From JAFAGO01 sp031987605 (GTDB taxonomy: Bacteria > Bacteroidota > Bacteroidia > Flavobacteriales > Weeksellaceae): a stretch of 64,000 nucleotides of DNA. Numbering within the stretch: position 1 is the first letter of the stretch; each line of letters starts with the position of its first letter. Of this stretch, positions 41,805-50,395 are shown in pieces. Where the stretch lies: positions 124,001 to 188,000 of the forward strand of contig DALZZF010000003.1 of the NCBI GenBank assembly GCA_031987605.1, written 5' to 3'. The translations under genes were made by a program, and so were the position numbers. The notes under the pieces are model-generated. The model was not told the DNA's origin. It ran no database searches and saw only the letters and a program-made list of their open reading frames with translations.

Positions 41805-43004
41805 TTACAAAACTTCAATCTGATTTTTCAGTAAATCTTCGAATTCATCGCGTTTTCTGATTAAATGTGGTTTTCCGTCAACAAACAGAACTTCCGCAGG
41901 TTTCAATCTGGAATTGAAATTTGAACTCATTTCAAAACCATAAGCCCCGGCATTTCTGAATGCGAGAATATCCCCTTCTCTTACTTCATGAATTTTACGA
42001 TCCCATGCAAAAGTATCGGTTTCACAGATGTTTCCGACAACGGTATAAATTCTTTCTGCGCCTTTAGGATTGGAAATATTTTCGATAATGTGGTAAGAAT
42101 CGTAAAACATCGGACGAATCAAATGGTTAAATCCGGAATTCACCCCTACAAAAACGGTTGCAGTGGTTTGTTTTATCACATTTGCTTTTACCAGTAATGT
42201 TCCGCTTTTGCTCACCAAAAATTTTCCCGGCTCAAACCAGAGTTCAAATTTTTTCCCGGAAGTTTTGGAGTATTCCGCCAGTGCATGTTCCACCTTTTTA
42301 CCCAGAGATTTTACATCAGTTTCCATTTCACCTTCCTGATACGGCACTTTGAAACCGCTTCCCATATCCAGATATTTCAGATTAGGGAAATGTTCTGCAA
42401 GTTCAAACATAATTTCCAGTCCTTGCAGGAAAACATCGGGATCTTTAATTTCGCTTCCGGTATGCATGTGAAGCCCTTCTACATTCACTTTTGTAGTTTT
42501 CACCACGCGTTCGATATGGCGCAGTTGATGAATGGAAATTCCGAATTTGGAATCGATATGTCCGGTGGAAATTTTATAGTTCCCTCCAGCAAAAATATGA
42601 GGATTAATGCGGACAAAAACTGGATACGCATCCCCGAATTTAGTTCCGAACTGCTCCAGAATGGAAATATTGTCGATATTGATGTGCACTTTGTATTCCA
42701 TGGCTTCCTCGATCTCGGCAAGATCCACACAGTTTGGGGTAAACAGTATCTTTTCAGCAGGAAAACCGGCTTTTATTCCCAGTTTTACTTCATTTATGGA
42801 AACACAATCCAAAGATGCGCCCAACGTCTTGACATATTTCAGGATGTTGATGTTGGTTAATGCCTTTGCAGCATAGAAAAAACGGGTATGTTTGGAAAAT
42901 GAAGAGGTGAGTTTTTCATATTGCACTTTGATGCTTTCCACATCGTACACATACACGGGCGTTCCGAATTTTTCGGCTACTTTCAGTAGATCTTTGTTGG
43001 TCAT
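41805..43004 (-). CDS. lysA: Diaminopimelate decarboxylase
   Basis: A 399-aa PLP enzyme making L-lysine from meso-diaminopimelate. The PLP Lys is in FFYAAKALTN, HTGSEI and the C-E-x-x-D motif CETDTF are in place, and a conserved Tyr lies in AGAYGFEMSS. I choose the ATG at 43004 (MTNKDLLK): a -7 promoter element (CAAAATTA on the plus strand, 43059-43066) overlaps the longer frame to 43061. No dap genes are adjacent. Confidence 0.93.
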   Translation of the reverse strand: MTNKDLLKVAEKFGTPVYVYDVESIKVQYEKLTSSFSKHTRFFYAAKALTNINILKYVKTLGASLDCVSINEVKLGIKAGFPAEKILFTPNCVDLAEIEEAMEYKVHINIDNISILEQFGTKFGDAYPVFVRINPHIFAGGNYKISTGHIDSKFGISIHQLRHIERVVKTTKVNVEGLHMHTGSEIKDPDVFLQGLEIMFELAEHFPNLKYLDMGSGFKVPYQEGEMETDVKSLGKKVEHALAEYSKTSGKKFELWFEPGKFLVSKSGTLLVKANVIKQTTATVFVGVNSGFNHLIRPMFYDSYHIIENISNPKGAERIYTVVGNICETDTFAWDRKIHEVREGDILAFRNAGAYGFEMSSNFNSRLKPAEVLFVDGKPHLIRKRDEFEDLLKNQIEVL

Positions 43005-43081
43005 GATATTTTTGATATTTAAGTCAATGCTTTCCTGATAAAGCATTTTATGAAGTGGCAAAATTAGTAAATTTACGGCAA

Positions 43082-44305
43082 CTATTTCGGCATCGGCTTT
43101 ATTTCTGCCTGACCTTTGAAAAGTGCCATCATCAGGTCATTTTGCAAATCTGTTCCGGAACTTTTGAGGTCGATTTTCAGTTTATCGATTTTCCCTTTCG
43201 ACTGAATCTGGTGGAAAAATTCATAAAAACCAAATGCGGTTGCTTTTCCGTTCTGAAGAATAATGAAGGTTTTTTCGCCCAGAACTCTTCCCGGAATAGT
43301 CCAGATTTCATTGCGTTTTTTCAGACTGATGGCTTCCTGCAACGTTTTTTCGTCCTGCCATTCTGTTTTGGTTTTCAGATATTGCAATGCTTTTAAACCT
43401 TGGGTAAAGGATTTGAATTTCAGGATCGGGTCGGAATTCTTGTTCAGCGTATTTTTTTCCACTTTATAATTCCCGTTTCGGAAATACAATCCAAAAGGCA
43501 TCCTTACCGGTTTTTTGAATCCTTTGGATTTGAGAATCATTTTGGCAACCAAATCGTTACCTACAATTTCGTAACTTATTTTTTCGCAGTTTTTCTGGAT
43601 TTCTTCCAGATGTTTTGCTTTGGAATTGAAAATTTTCTTGGCGAATTTATTGATGTCGTCCACCTCTTCGCTCATCAGGATTTTTCCGCCTTCATTTTGA
43701 AAATAGATAATTCCACGCTCATTCGGAAGATCCTGCGTCAGTTCTTTTATTTTGTTGATATACGTTTTGGAGTTGGTTTCCTCAAACTGTTTCTGAATGA
43801 TTTCGTTTTCTGAATCTTTTGAAATTAAAACTTTTAAAAGTTCCAGCGTTGCGCGTGCATCTCCATCAGCACGATGCGCGTTGGTTAAAGGAATGCCGAT
43901 GGATTTCACCAGTTTTCCCAGCGAATAACTTTCCGCATCAGGAATCAATTTTTTTGCCAGAGGAATAGTATCCAACGTGTTGATTTTAAAATCGTACCCC
44001 AATTCATGAAACGACTGCCGCAACATTCGGTAATCGAAATCGATGTTATGCCCGACCAAAGTGGTTCCTTCAGTAATTTCAATAATTCTTTTGGCTAATT
44101 CATGAAATTTTGGGGCGGTTTTTACCATTTTGGAGGTGATGCCTGTCAATTTCTGAACGTAAGACGTGATTTCGGCTTCCGGATTTACCAAGGAGATAAA
44201 CTGGTCTACAATTTCGTGACCGTCGTATTTATAAATAGCAACATCAATGATGCGCTCCTTTCTGTATGGCGCGCCGTTGCCTTCAATATCAATTATGGTA
44301 TACAT
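43082..44305 (-). CDS. DnaQ-like 3'-5' exonuclease fused to a degenerate GIY-YIG domain
   Basis: A 407-aa protein. Residues 1-165 form the DEDDh exonuclease: Asp7 and Glu9 in IDIEGNG, the Asp in HNIDFDYRM, and the terminal HRADGDARAT. Residues about 195-280 align by pattern with the UvrC-type GIY-YIG domain (LPNERGIIYFQNEGGKIL), but the YIG, catalytic Arg and Glu positions are not conserved. The rest is a C-terminal domain found in such fusions. It may proofread or trim DNA; the second domain is probably binding-only. It lies between lysA and the HerA-like ATPase. Confidence 0.82.
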   Translation of the reverse strand: MYTIIDIEGNGAPYRKERIIDVAIYKYDGHEIVDQFISLVNPEAEITSYVQKLTGITSKMVKTAPKFHELAKRIIEITEGTTLVGHNIDFDYRMLRQSFHELGYDFKINTLDTIPLAKKLIPDAESYSLGKLVKSIGIPLTNAHRADGDARATLELLKVLISKDSENEIIQKQFEETNSKTYINKIKELTQDLPNERGIIYFQNEGGKILMSEEVDDINKFAKKIFNSKAKHLEEIQKNCEKISYEIVGNDLVAKMILKSKGFKKPVRMPFGLYFRNGNYKVEKNTLNKNSDPILKFKSFTQGLKALQYLKTKTEWQDEKTLQEAISLKKRNEIWTIPGRVLGEKTFIILQNGKATAFGFYEFFHQIQSKGKIDKLKIDLKSSGTDLQNDLMMALFKGQAEIKPMPK

Positions 44306-44326
44306 TCTTTTCTTCTTTCTGCAACA

Positions 44327-45859
44327 TTATCTTCTTCTTGTGGATTTCAGCCCCAACATTCCGAGAATGGCTTTGGCTCCTTCACGCATAATTGTATTGG
44401 TGAAAGTTCTTCCGGCACTACTCTTCATTACCTGCTCAAACACTCCGGGTTCTTCTTTGACTGGTTTTACTTTTCTTTCCTGTTGTGGTGCCGTTTGAAC
44501 TGCCTGTTCCATTCTGTTGCTCAGGATTTCGTACGCCGATTCTTTATTGATGGGCGTTTCGTATTTGGCAACCAATTTGGAATTTTGTGTAAGCTGATTG
44601 ACTTCCGCTTCAGAAAGCACATCCATTCTCGATTCCGGAGAAATCAAATAGGTTTGCACCAACGGAGTCGGAATTCCTTTTTCATCAAGTGCGGTAACGA
44701 ACGCTTCTCCAATCCCAAGATTCTGAATGAGATTGGCGGCATCATAAAACTCTGTAATCGGGTAATTTTCAACCGCTTTGGTGATCTCCTTACGGTCTTT
44801 CGCGGTAAATCCACGAAGCGCATGCTGAATTTTTAAACCCAATTGTGAAAGCACATTTTCCGGAACATCGCCAGGAATTTGGGTGATAAAATAAATCCCC
44901 ACCCCTTTGGAGCGGATGAGCTTCACCATCGTTTCGATTTGTGAAAGTAGTGCTTTTGAGGCTTCATTAAAAATAAGGTGCGCTTCATCAATAAAAAGCA
45001 CGAGTTTTGGTTTTCCGGTATCCCCTTCTTCAGGAAAAGTCATATAAATTTCTGCAAAAAGCGAAAGCATAAACGTGGAAAATAATTGCGGCTTACTCTG
45101 AATATTTCCGACACGAAGGATATTCACCACTCCTTTTCCGTCCAGGGTTTGAAGAAGATCTTCCACATCAAAACTTGGTTCCCCGAAAAACGCTGTTGCT
45201 CCCTGCTGTTCCAAAGCCACAATCGAACGCAAAATCGCCCCTAAAGAAGCCGGCGAAATAGAACCGTAATTTGAGGCAAGTTCTGCTTTGCCCTGTGGAT
45301 TATCGGTAAGATATTGTAAAACTTTTTTCAAGTCATCCAGATCAATTAAAGGCAGGCCTTTATCATCTGCATATTTAAATACAATCGAAATTATACTGGA
45401 TTGCGTGTCGTTCAGTTCAAGAATTTTGCTTAAAAGAACCGGACCGAACTCGGTTACGGTAGCTCTTAATTTCACGCCGGCTTCTCCGGAAATTGTCATC
45501 AGTTCAACCGGAAAGCTCTGCGGTTCAAACGGAAGTCCGGTTTTGGCATAGCGGTCATCAATTATGGCATTTCGGCTTCCCGGTTCTGCAATTCCGGAGA
45601 AATCTCCTTTAATATCCAACACCAGACTCGGAATTCCTGCATGTGAAAGCTGTTCCACAAAAACCTGAACGGTTTTGGTTTTCCCGGTTCCGGTTGCTCC
45701 GGCAATTAATCCGTGGCGGTTAATGGTTTTCAGGGGTAAGGAAACATTGACTTCCGGAACAACTTCTCCATTAAACATCCCTTTTCCCAGAATGATGTGT
45801 TCACCTGCGGGATTATATCTGCTGTTCAGTGCTGCTATAAATTGTGCTTTATCTGCCAT
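44327..45859 (-). CDS. HerA-like ATPase (DUF853 family)
   Basis: A 510-aa FtsK/HerA-superfamily ATPase. Walker A is GATGTGKTKT (about residue 53), Walker B lies in LVLFIDEAHLIF, and an arginine-rich region RSKGVGIYFITQ follows. The C-terminal tail ends in Arg residues (KSTRRR). It resembles E. coli YjgR. No NurA nuclease is adjacent; the neighbouring exonuclease fusion might play a similar part, but that is only a guess. Confidence 0.87.
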   Translation of the reverse strand: MADKAQFIAALNSRYNPAGEHIILGKGMFNGEVVPEVNVSLPLKTINRHGLIAGATGTGKTKTVQVFVEQLSHAGIPSLVLDIKGDFSGIAEPGSRNAIIDDRYAKTGLPFEPQSFPVELMTISGEAGVKLRATVTEFGPVLLSKILELNDTQSSIISIVFKYADDKGLPLIDLDDLKKVLQYLTDNPQGKAELASNYGSISPASLGAILRSIVALEQQGATAFFGEPSFDVEDLLQTLDGKGVVNILRVGNIQSKPQLFSTFMLSLFAEIYMTFPEEGDTGKPKLVLFIDEAHLIFNEASKALLSQIETMVKLIRSKGVGIYFITQIPGDVPENVLSQLGLKIQHALRGFTAKDRKEITKAVENYPITEFYDAANLIQNLGIGEAFVTALDEKGIPTPLVQTYLISPESRMDVLSEAEVNQLTQNSKLVAKYETPINKESAYEILSNRMEQAVQTAPQQERKVKPVKEEPGVFEQVMKSSAGRTFTNTIMREGAKAILGMLGLKSTRRR

Positions 45860-46159
45860 TTTTGTATTTCTGTGTTTTTTTAATACAATTGATAAAGGTA
45901 ATCTTTTTTACTAAAAATTTGAAAAGCCACTGATTAATTTTTTTAGAGCCATCGCTAAATTCATGTTTAAAGCCTGCGATAATTTTACCAAAATTTTCAA
46001 CCACGATAGTTGCCATTTCGCAGAAAGTTGAATTCTCTTTGTACAGATATTTACAACCTGACAAAGGGAGTTTATTACATGAATAGATTACGGATCCTTA
46101 TTTTTTTGCGCTTCTCCATTTTATGTGGAAATTAAAATTTTAGCCGAAGTTTCCAAGTC

Positions 46160-46224
46160 TTGAACTTTTGGTTCTTTTATTTCAAGATAAAAGAACATAA
46201 AATCAAAAAAAACGATAAGTTCAA
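46160..46224. repeat. Nested inverted repeats in a 536-bp gene-free stretch
   Basis: The inner stem is GTTCTTTTAT/ATAAAAGAAC (46171-46180 with 46187-46196, loop of 6). The outer arms are TTGAACTT/AAGTTCAA (46160-46167 with 46217-46224). Copy 2 of the dispersed 17-bp repeat follows at 46242-46258. No gene is supported between 45860 and 46395; a 71-aa frame at 45849-46064 (minus) has no recognisable features. Confidence 0.6.
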
Positions 46225-46241
46225 AATCTTTAACTCCATAG

Positions 46242-46258
46242 TTTTTGGCGAAGAACCC
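46242..46258. repeat. Dispersed 17-bp repeat, copy 2
   Basis: Exact reverse complement of the copy at 22005-22021, 24 kb away. It may be an end remnant of an insertion sequence. Confidence 0.6.
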
Positions 46259-46367
46259 ATTTTTTTTCCAATTGAATGATTGAATAATTATCTTTACGCG
46301 GAATCAGAAATCCATTTTTTTCAATGATTGGTGACCAAAGTTACCAAGTGTTTTTCATTTTTAACCC

Positions 46368-46375
46368 TATTTTTG
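46368..46375 (+). promoter_or_regulatory. -7 promoter element of the sulfur cassette
   Basis: TATTTTTG fits the -7 consensus TAnnTTTG exactly, 21 bp upstream of the exporter ATG. No clear -33 element is seen. Confidence 0.45.
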
Positions 46376-46395
46376 CACCATACAAATCCTGCTGA

Positions 46396-47184
46396 ATGGA
46401 CATTATCGGATACGTTTTCGCTTTATTTATCGGTTTCTTGATGGGACTGATCGGCGGTGGCGGAAGCATTCTGGGCGTTCCGGTTTTTGTCTATCTTTTC
46501 GGTTTTGATGCGGTTACCTCAACTGCACTCTCTCTTTTTGTCGTAGGAATTACCAGCCTTTTCGGTACGGTTGATTTTATTTGCCAGAAAAAAATCAATT
46601 ACCGAACTGCACTGCTTTTCGGAATTCCTTCTATATTGGGAATTTTATTTTCCAGAAGGCTTGTTGTTCCGTATTTGCCGCATTACATCATTCACCGCTG
46701 GGGAATTACATTAACAAAAGATTCTTTCCTCCTGTTGCTGTTCTCTGTTTTAATGTTGATTTCTGCCTATAAAATGATTCACAAACCGAAGCGAACCAAA
46801 ATTCAAAATTCAGAGGAAGTCAATTATACCTTATTGATTTCTCAGGGATTATTAGTTGGAATTGTTACCGGCTTAGTAGGCGCAGGCGGTGGATTTTTAA
46901 TTGTTCCAGCGTTGGTCATGCTGGTAAGAATGCCCATAAAACAAGCGGTAGGAACTTCCCTACTTATCATTTGCTTCAATTCTCTGATTGGTTTTATCTC
47001 TTCTTTGGATAAGGTGGAAACCGATTGGTTCTTTCTTCTAAAGTTCAGTTCACTGTCCATTATTGGCGTATTTATTGGAGTGTATGCCGGAAAAAAAATC
47101 GAAGGAAATAAACTGAAACCTCTTTTTGGATGGATTATTCTCGCAATGGGAATTTTTATCATTCTGAAAGAAGCAGTATTATGA
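46396..47184 (+). CDS. TauE/SafE-family sulfite or sulfonate exporter
   Basis: A 262-aa membrane protein with about eight helices in two repeats; each repeat carries a Gly-rich motif (GFLMGLIGGGGSILGVP near 17 and GIVTGLVGAGGGFLIVPAL near 155). This is the TauE/SafE pattern. The gene leads a plus-strand set of a persulfide dioxygenase/rhodanese fusion, two small membrane proteins and a thioredoxin, so sulfite or thiosulfate produced from persulfides is a plausible export substrate. Confidence 0.86.
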   Translation: MDIIGYVFALFIGFLMGLIGGGGSILGVPVFVYLFGFDAVTSTALSLFVVGITSLFGTVDFICQKKINYRTALLFGIPSILGILFSRRLVVPYLPHYIIHRWGITLTKDSFLLLLFSVLMLISAYKMIHKPKRTKIQNSEEVNYTLLISQGLLVGIVTGLVGAGGGFLIVPALVMLVRMPIKQAVGTSLLIICFNSLIGFISSLDKVETDWFFLLKFSSLSIIGVFIGVYAGKKIEGNKLKPLFGWIILAMGIFIILKEAVL

Positions 47185-47264
47185 TAGATGCAAACAATTG
47201 AGTTTGTAATTTTTATTCATTTTAATTTAAAATAAATCGTGAAATTTGTAAAATATACGACAAT

Positions 47265-48677
47265 ATGAAAATAGAGCAAATTTATACCGGATGTCTGGCA
47301 CAAGGAGCATACTATATTGTTTCTGAAGGGGAAGCTGCGATTATAGATCCGTTGCGTGAAGTACAGCCCTATCTGGATCGGCTGGAAAAAGATCATGTAA
47401 CATTAAAATACATTTTCGAAACCCATTTCCATGCAGATTTTGTTTCGGGACATCTTGATCTGAGTAAAAAAACAGGTGCTCCAATTGTTTACGGACCTAC
47501 CGCAAAACCATCTTTTGATGCAATTATAGCAGAAGACGGACAAACTTTTGAAATCGGAAAAATAAAAATAAAAGTACTTCATACACCCGGACATACGATG
47601 GAAAGTTCCACTTTTCTTGTGATTGATGAAAATGGGAAAGATGTTGCCATGTTCTCCGGAGACACGCTTTTTTTGGGAGATGTAGGAAGACCGGATCTTG
47701 CACAAAAAGCCGCCAATATGACTCAGGAAGAACTTGCCGGACTTTTGTATGACAGTTTGTACGAAAAAATTCTACCTCTTGAAGATGATATTGTGGTTTA
47801 TCCTGCGCATGGTGCAGGTTCAGCCTGTGGAAAAAACATGCAGAAAGAAACGGTCGATACTTTAGGAAATCAGAAGAAAACCAATTACGCACTCAATCAA
47901 CCAAACAAAGAATCCTTTGTTCATGCTGTTTTGGATGGGCTCGCTCCACCTCCGAAATATTTCGGAATGAATGTCGCCATGAATAAAGGCGGCTATGAAA
48001 GTTTCGATACGGTAAAAGAGAAAGGATTGCATCCCATCCGTCCTGAAGATTTTGAAGAAGTTGCCGAAGATTCCGGCGCATTAATTCTTGACACCAGAAA
48101 TGCAGCGGAATTCCATAAAGGATTCGTTCCAAATGCTGTAAATATAGGATTAAGTGGTGATTTTGCACCTTGGGTCGGTGCTTTGATTGTGGATGTGAAA
48201 CAACCGATTCTGCTGATTACCGATGCCGGAAAAGAGGAAGAAGCCGTAACCCGTCTCGCACGCGTAGGATTTGATCACGTGATCGGATTCTTGGAAGGAG
48301 GTTTTGAGGCGTGGAAAAATGCAGGAAAAGAAATTGACACGATTCACCGGATTTCTCCCGAGGAATTCGCAAAAGAATTCAATGAAAACAGTGTGATTAT
48401 CGACGTTCGGAAACCTTCGGAATATGAAGCCGAACATATTGAAGATGCTTTCAATAAACCTTTGGATTACATCAATGAATGGATTGGAAACATTGACGAT
48501 TCAAAGCCGTTTTTTGTACATTGTGCAGGAGGATACCGAAGCATGATTGCCAGCAGCATATTGAATTCCAGAGGAATACGGAATTTCAAGGAAATAGAAG
48601 GCGGGTTCAACGGAATAAAAAAAACGGAAAAAATTCCGGTAAGCGATTTCATTTGCCAAAGCAAAACCTTTCAATAA
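47265..48677 (+). CDS. Persulfide dioxygenase-rhodanese fusion (CstB-like)
   Basis: A 470-aa three-domain protein. The metallo-beta-lactamase domain (1-240) has the THFHADFVSGH motif and the iron ligands of persulfide dioxygenases (HTPGHT, FSGDTLF). The first rhodanese domain (about 265-360) has Asp where the active Cys is expected (LLITDAGKEEE), so it is probably inactive. The second (about 370-465) has an active loop, HCAGGYRS. Proteins of this layout oxidise low-molecular-weight persulfides and transfer sulfane sulfur. The neighbours support a sulfide detoxification or sulfur transfer role. Confidence 0.9.
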   Translation: MKIEQIYTGCLAQGAYYIVSEGEAAIIDPLREVQPYLDRLEKDHVTLKYIFETHFHADFVSGHLDLSKKTGAPIVYGPTAKPSFDAIIAEDGQTFEIGKIKIKVLHTPGHTMESSTFLVIDENGKDVAMFSGDTLFLGDVGRPDLAQKAANMTQEELAGLLYDSLYEKILPLEDDIVVYPAHGAGSACGKNMQKETVDTLGNQKKTNYALNQPNKESFVHAVLDGLAPPPKYFGMNVAMNKGGYESFDTVKEKGLHPIRPEDFEEVAEDSGALILDTRNAAEFHKGFVPNAVNIGLSGDFAPWVGALIVDVKQPILLITDAGKEEEAVTRLARVGFDHVIGFLEGGFEAWKNAGKEIDTIHRISPEEFAKEFNENSVIIDVRKPSEYEAEHIEDAFNKPLDYINEWIGNIDDSKPFFVHCAGGYRSMIASSILNSRGIRNFKEIEGGFNGIKKTEKIPVSDFICQSKTFQ

Positions 48678-48719
48678 AATAATTACTTGAATTTTTGTAA
48701 ATAAAATCTTTCAGACAAA

Positions 48720-48929
48720 ATGGCAACCTTCATAAAAAAACATAAACTTTCTTTTGGAGGAATTCTCGTTGGTGGAATTTTAGGCTACCTGTATTATCAC
48801 TTTATAGGCTGTACTACAGGAAGTTGCGCAATCACCTCGAAACCTTTAAATTCCACCGTTTACGGAATGATAATCGGCTACCTGATGTTTTCGGTTTTTC
48901 AAAATTCTGAAAAAACAAAAAGCAATTAA
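48720..48929 (+). CDS. Small DUF6132-like membrane protein with a CTTGSC motif
   Basis: A 69-aa protein with two transmembrane helices (about 12-30 and 46-60). The loop between them has GCTTGSC (Cys at about 31 and 36). The next gene encodes a second tiny membrane protein with the related CASGSC motif. DUF6132 is my assignment from memory. The gene lies 42 bp after the rhodanese fusion. Cysteines at the membrane surface suggest sulfur or metal handling. Confidence 0.75.
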   Translation: MATFIKKHKLSFGGILVGGILGYLYYHFIGCTTGSCAITSKPLNSTVYGMIIGYLMFSVFQNSEKTKSN

Positions 48930-48938
48930 TTTTTTCCC

Positions 48939-49145
48939 ATGAATACATTTCTTAAAAATTTCAATTTTCGCCGCATTATTTATCTTGCAGGAAGCTTGGC
49001 ATTTTTTGCAATTGCAATACAAGATCAGGTGTGGTGGATGGGGATTTTCGGACTTTATTTTCTTTCGATCTTCATTTTCAAATTTGGTTGTGCATCAGGA
49101 AGTTGTGGCGCGACTTTTGAGCTGTATAAAAAGGAAAATAAATAA
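48939..49145 (+). CDS. Small membrane protein with a CASGSC motif
   Basis: A 68-aa protein with two hydrophobic stretches (about 13-27 and 32-47) followed by FGCASGSCG at about 49-57 and a charged tail. It belongs to the YgaP/DUF2892-like size class but I cannot fix the family. It starts 9 bp after the previous gene and is followed 16 bp later by thioredoxin. Confidence 0.75.
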   Translation: MNTFLKNFNFRRIIYLAGSLAFFAIAIQDQVWWMGIFGLYFLSIFIFKFGCASGSCGATFELYKKENK

Positions 49146-49161
49146 AAAATTAAGATACAAA

Positions 49162-49461
49162 ATGTCACAAAAATTTCAAGAACTTATACAATCTGAACGG
49201 CCGGTGTTGATCGATTTTTTCGCAACATGGTGCCAGCCTTGCAAAGTGCAGTCGTCTGTACTTCACACGGTGAAAGAAAATATTGGTGATTCTGCACGAA
49301 TTGTAAAAATCGACATCGATCAGTTCCCGCAAATTGCTGCTGAAAACAGTGTAAGAGGCGTGCCTACACTTGCCATCTATAAAGAAGGAAAACTCCTTTG
49401 GAAAGAAAGTGGTGTTCACGATGTGAATACACTAACCAACTTATTGAAACAATATTCATAA
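49162..49461 (+). CDS. Thioredoxin-family protein with CQPC active site
   Basis: A 99-aa thioredoxin: FFATWCQPCKVQ near residues 19-30 and the cis-Pro loop RGVPTLAIYK near 70. The active site is CQPC instead of the common CGPC, which usually changes the redox potential. The ATG at 49162 gives the family length; the reading frame is open further upstream over the preceding gene. As last gene of the cassette it could reduce persulfides or the Cys pairs of the small membrane proteins. Confidence 0.88.
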   Translation: MSQKFQELIQSERPVLIDFFATWCQPCKVQSSVLHTVKENIGDSARIVKIDIDQFPQIAAENSVRGVPTLAIYKEGKLLWKESGVHDVNTLTNLLKQYS

Positions 49462-49464
49462 ATA

Positions 49465-49496
49465 AAAATAAGCATGAGATTCGTGCTTATTTTTAT
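49465..49496 (+). terminator. Terminator at the end of the sulfur cassette
   Basis: AAAATAAGCA (49465-49474) pairs with TGCTTATTTT (49484-49493), loop of 9 nt, with flanking A and T runs. The minus-strand amidase gene ends at 49522, so it may serve both. Confidence 0.75.
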
Positions 49497-49521
49497 TTTC
49501 TATCTTTTTTCTGTTCTAATC

Positions 49522-50280
49522 TTAAAAATTAATTTCAAAACCATCGCGGTCTTTTAAGAATGGGAATTTATTCCGGAATTCGGACAAATTTTCCAGACTG
49601 ATGTCTCCATACACCAATTCCTGTTCATGGGATGAAATTTCAGAACCATCGGCAAAAAAACATCTGGAACTTTCTTCATAATTCAGATTATTCCCGTCCG
49701 TCCCGATTCTGTTTACCCCGAAAACAAATGCCTGATTTTCAATTGCGCGGGCTTTCAGTAAATGTTTCCATGCTTCCACTCTGCTTTGCGGCCAGTTTGC
49801 CACATACAGTGCCACATCATAATCGTCATTATTCCTGCTAAAGACAGGAAAACGCAAATCGTAGCACACCTGCAAAAGAAAACGAATTCCTTTATATTCC
49901 ACCACCTTCCGGAATTTCCCGGGATTATAAATTTTGTCTTCTCCTGAATACGAAAACAAATGCCGTTTATCATAAAACTCATAAGTCCCGTCCGGTTTTA
50001 CAAAATAAAAACGGTTGAAATAAATACTGGAAACTTTCACGGAAACACTTCCTGCCACAGCAAAATTGTGTTTTGATGCCAAGGTTTTCATCCATTCCAG
50101 AGATTCCTCTTCACCGTCCGCAATTTCTTCTGCCTCCATACAGAATCCGGTGGAAAACATTTCCGGAAGGAGCAGTAAATCTGTTTTTATATTGGAAACT
50201 TTACGTTCAATCCATTCATAATTTGCGGGTTTATTTTTCCATATAATGTCCTGATTTAAACCTGTAATGCGGAAATCCAT
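49522..50280 (-). CDS. Nitrilase-family omega-amidase (YafV-like)
   Basis: A 252-aa carbon-nitrogen hydrolase. The catalytic Glu-Lys-Cys triad is visible: LLPEMFSTGF, YDKRHLFSY and QVCYDLRFPVF. The form PEMFSTGF is typical of omega-amidases, which hydrolyse alpha-ketoglutaramate or alpha-ketosuccinamate produced by transaminases. It is cytoplasmic. No partner transaminase is next to it. Confidence 0.88.
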   Translation of the reverse strand: MDFRITGLNQDIIWKNKPANYEWIERKVSNIKTDLLLLPEMFSTGFCMEAEEIADGEEESLEWMKTLASKHNFAVAGSVSVKVSSIYFNRFYFVKPDGTYEFYDKRHLFSYSGEDKIYNPGKFRKVVEYKGIRFLLQVCYDLRFPVFSRNNDDYDVALYVANWPQSRVEAWKHLLKARAIENQAFVFGVNRIGTDGNNLNYEESSRCFFADGSEISSHEQELVYGDISLENLSEFRNKFPFLKDRDGFEINF

Positions 50281-50354
50281 ATGATAATTTTTTTATGATT
50301 ATGGTTAATTGTTATATTAATTTAAGATAATGAACGTTATACTGTTAATTATCT

Positions 50355-50362
50355 TATTTTTG
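50355..50362 (+). promoter_or_regulatory. -7 promoter element upstream of the small barrel genes
   Basis: TATTTTTG matches TAnnTTTG, 34 bp upstream of the 146-aa barrel gene ATG. No convincing -33 element. Confidence 0.4.
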
Positions 50363-50395
50363 GTTTAACGTATAAATAAAAGTATTAATAAATTT

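Noticed and set aside
44102..44836. 244-aa plus-strand frame over the exonuclease and HerA genes
   Set aside because: It spans two real genes antisense and has shadow-type composition.
45849..46064. 71-aa minus-strand frame beyond the HerA gene start
   Set aside because: No signal, domain or promoter, and it overlaps the HerA start; left as non-coding.
49009..49025. Sigma-54 type promoter (TGGCA-GCA pattern)
   Set aside because: The GG-GC distance is 10 bp instead of 12, and it lies within a coding sequence.
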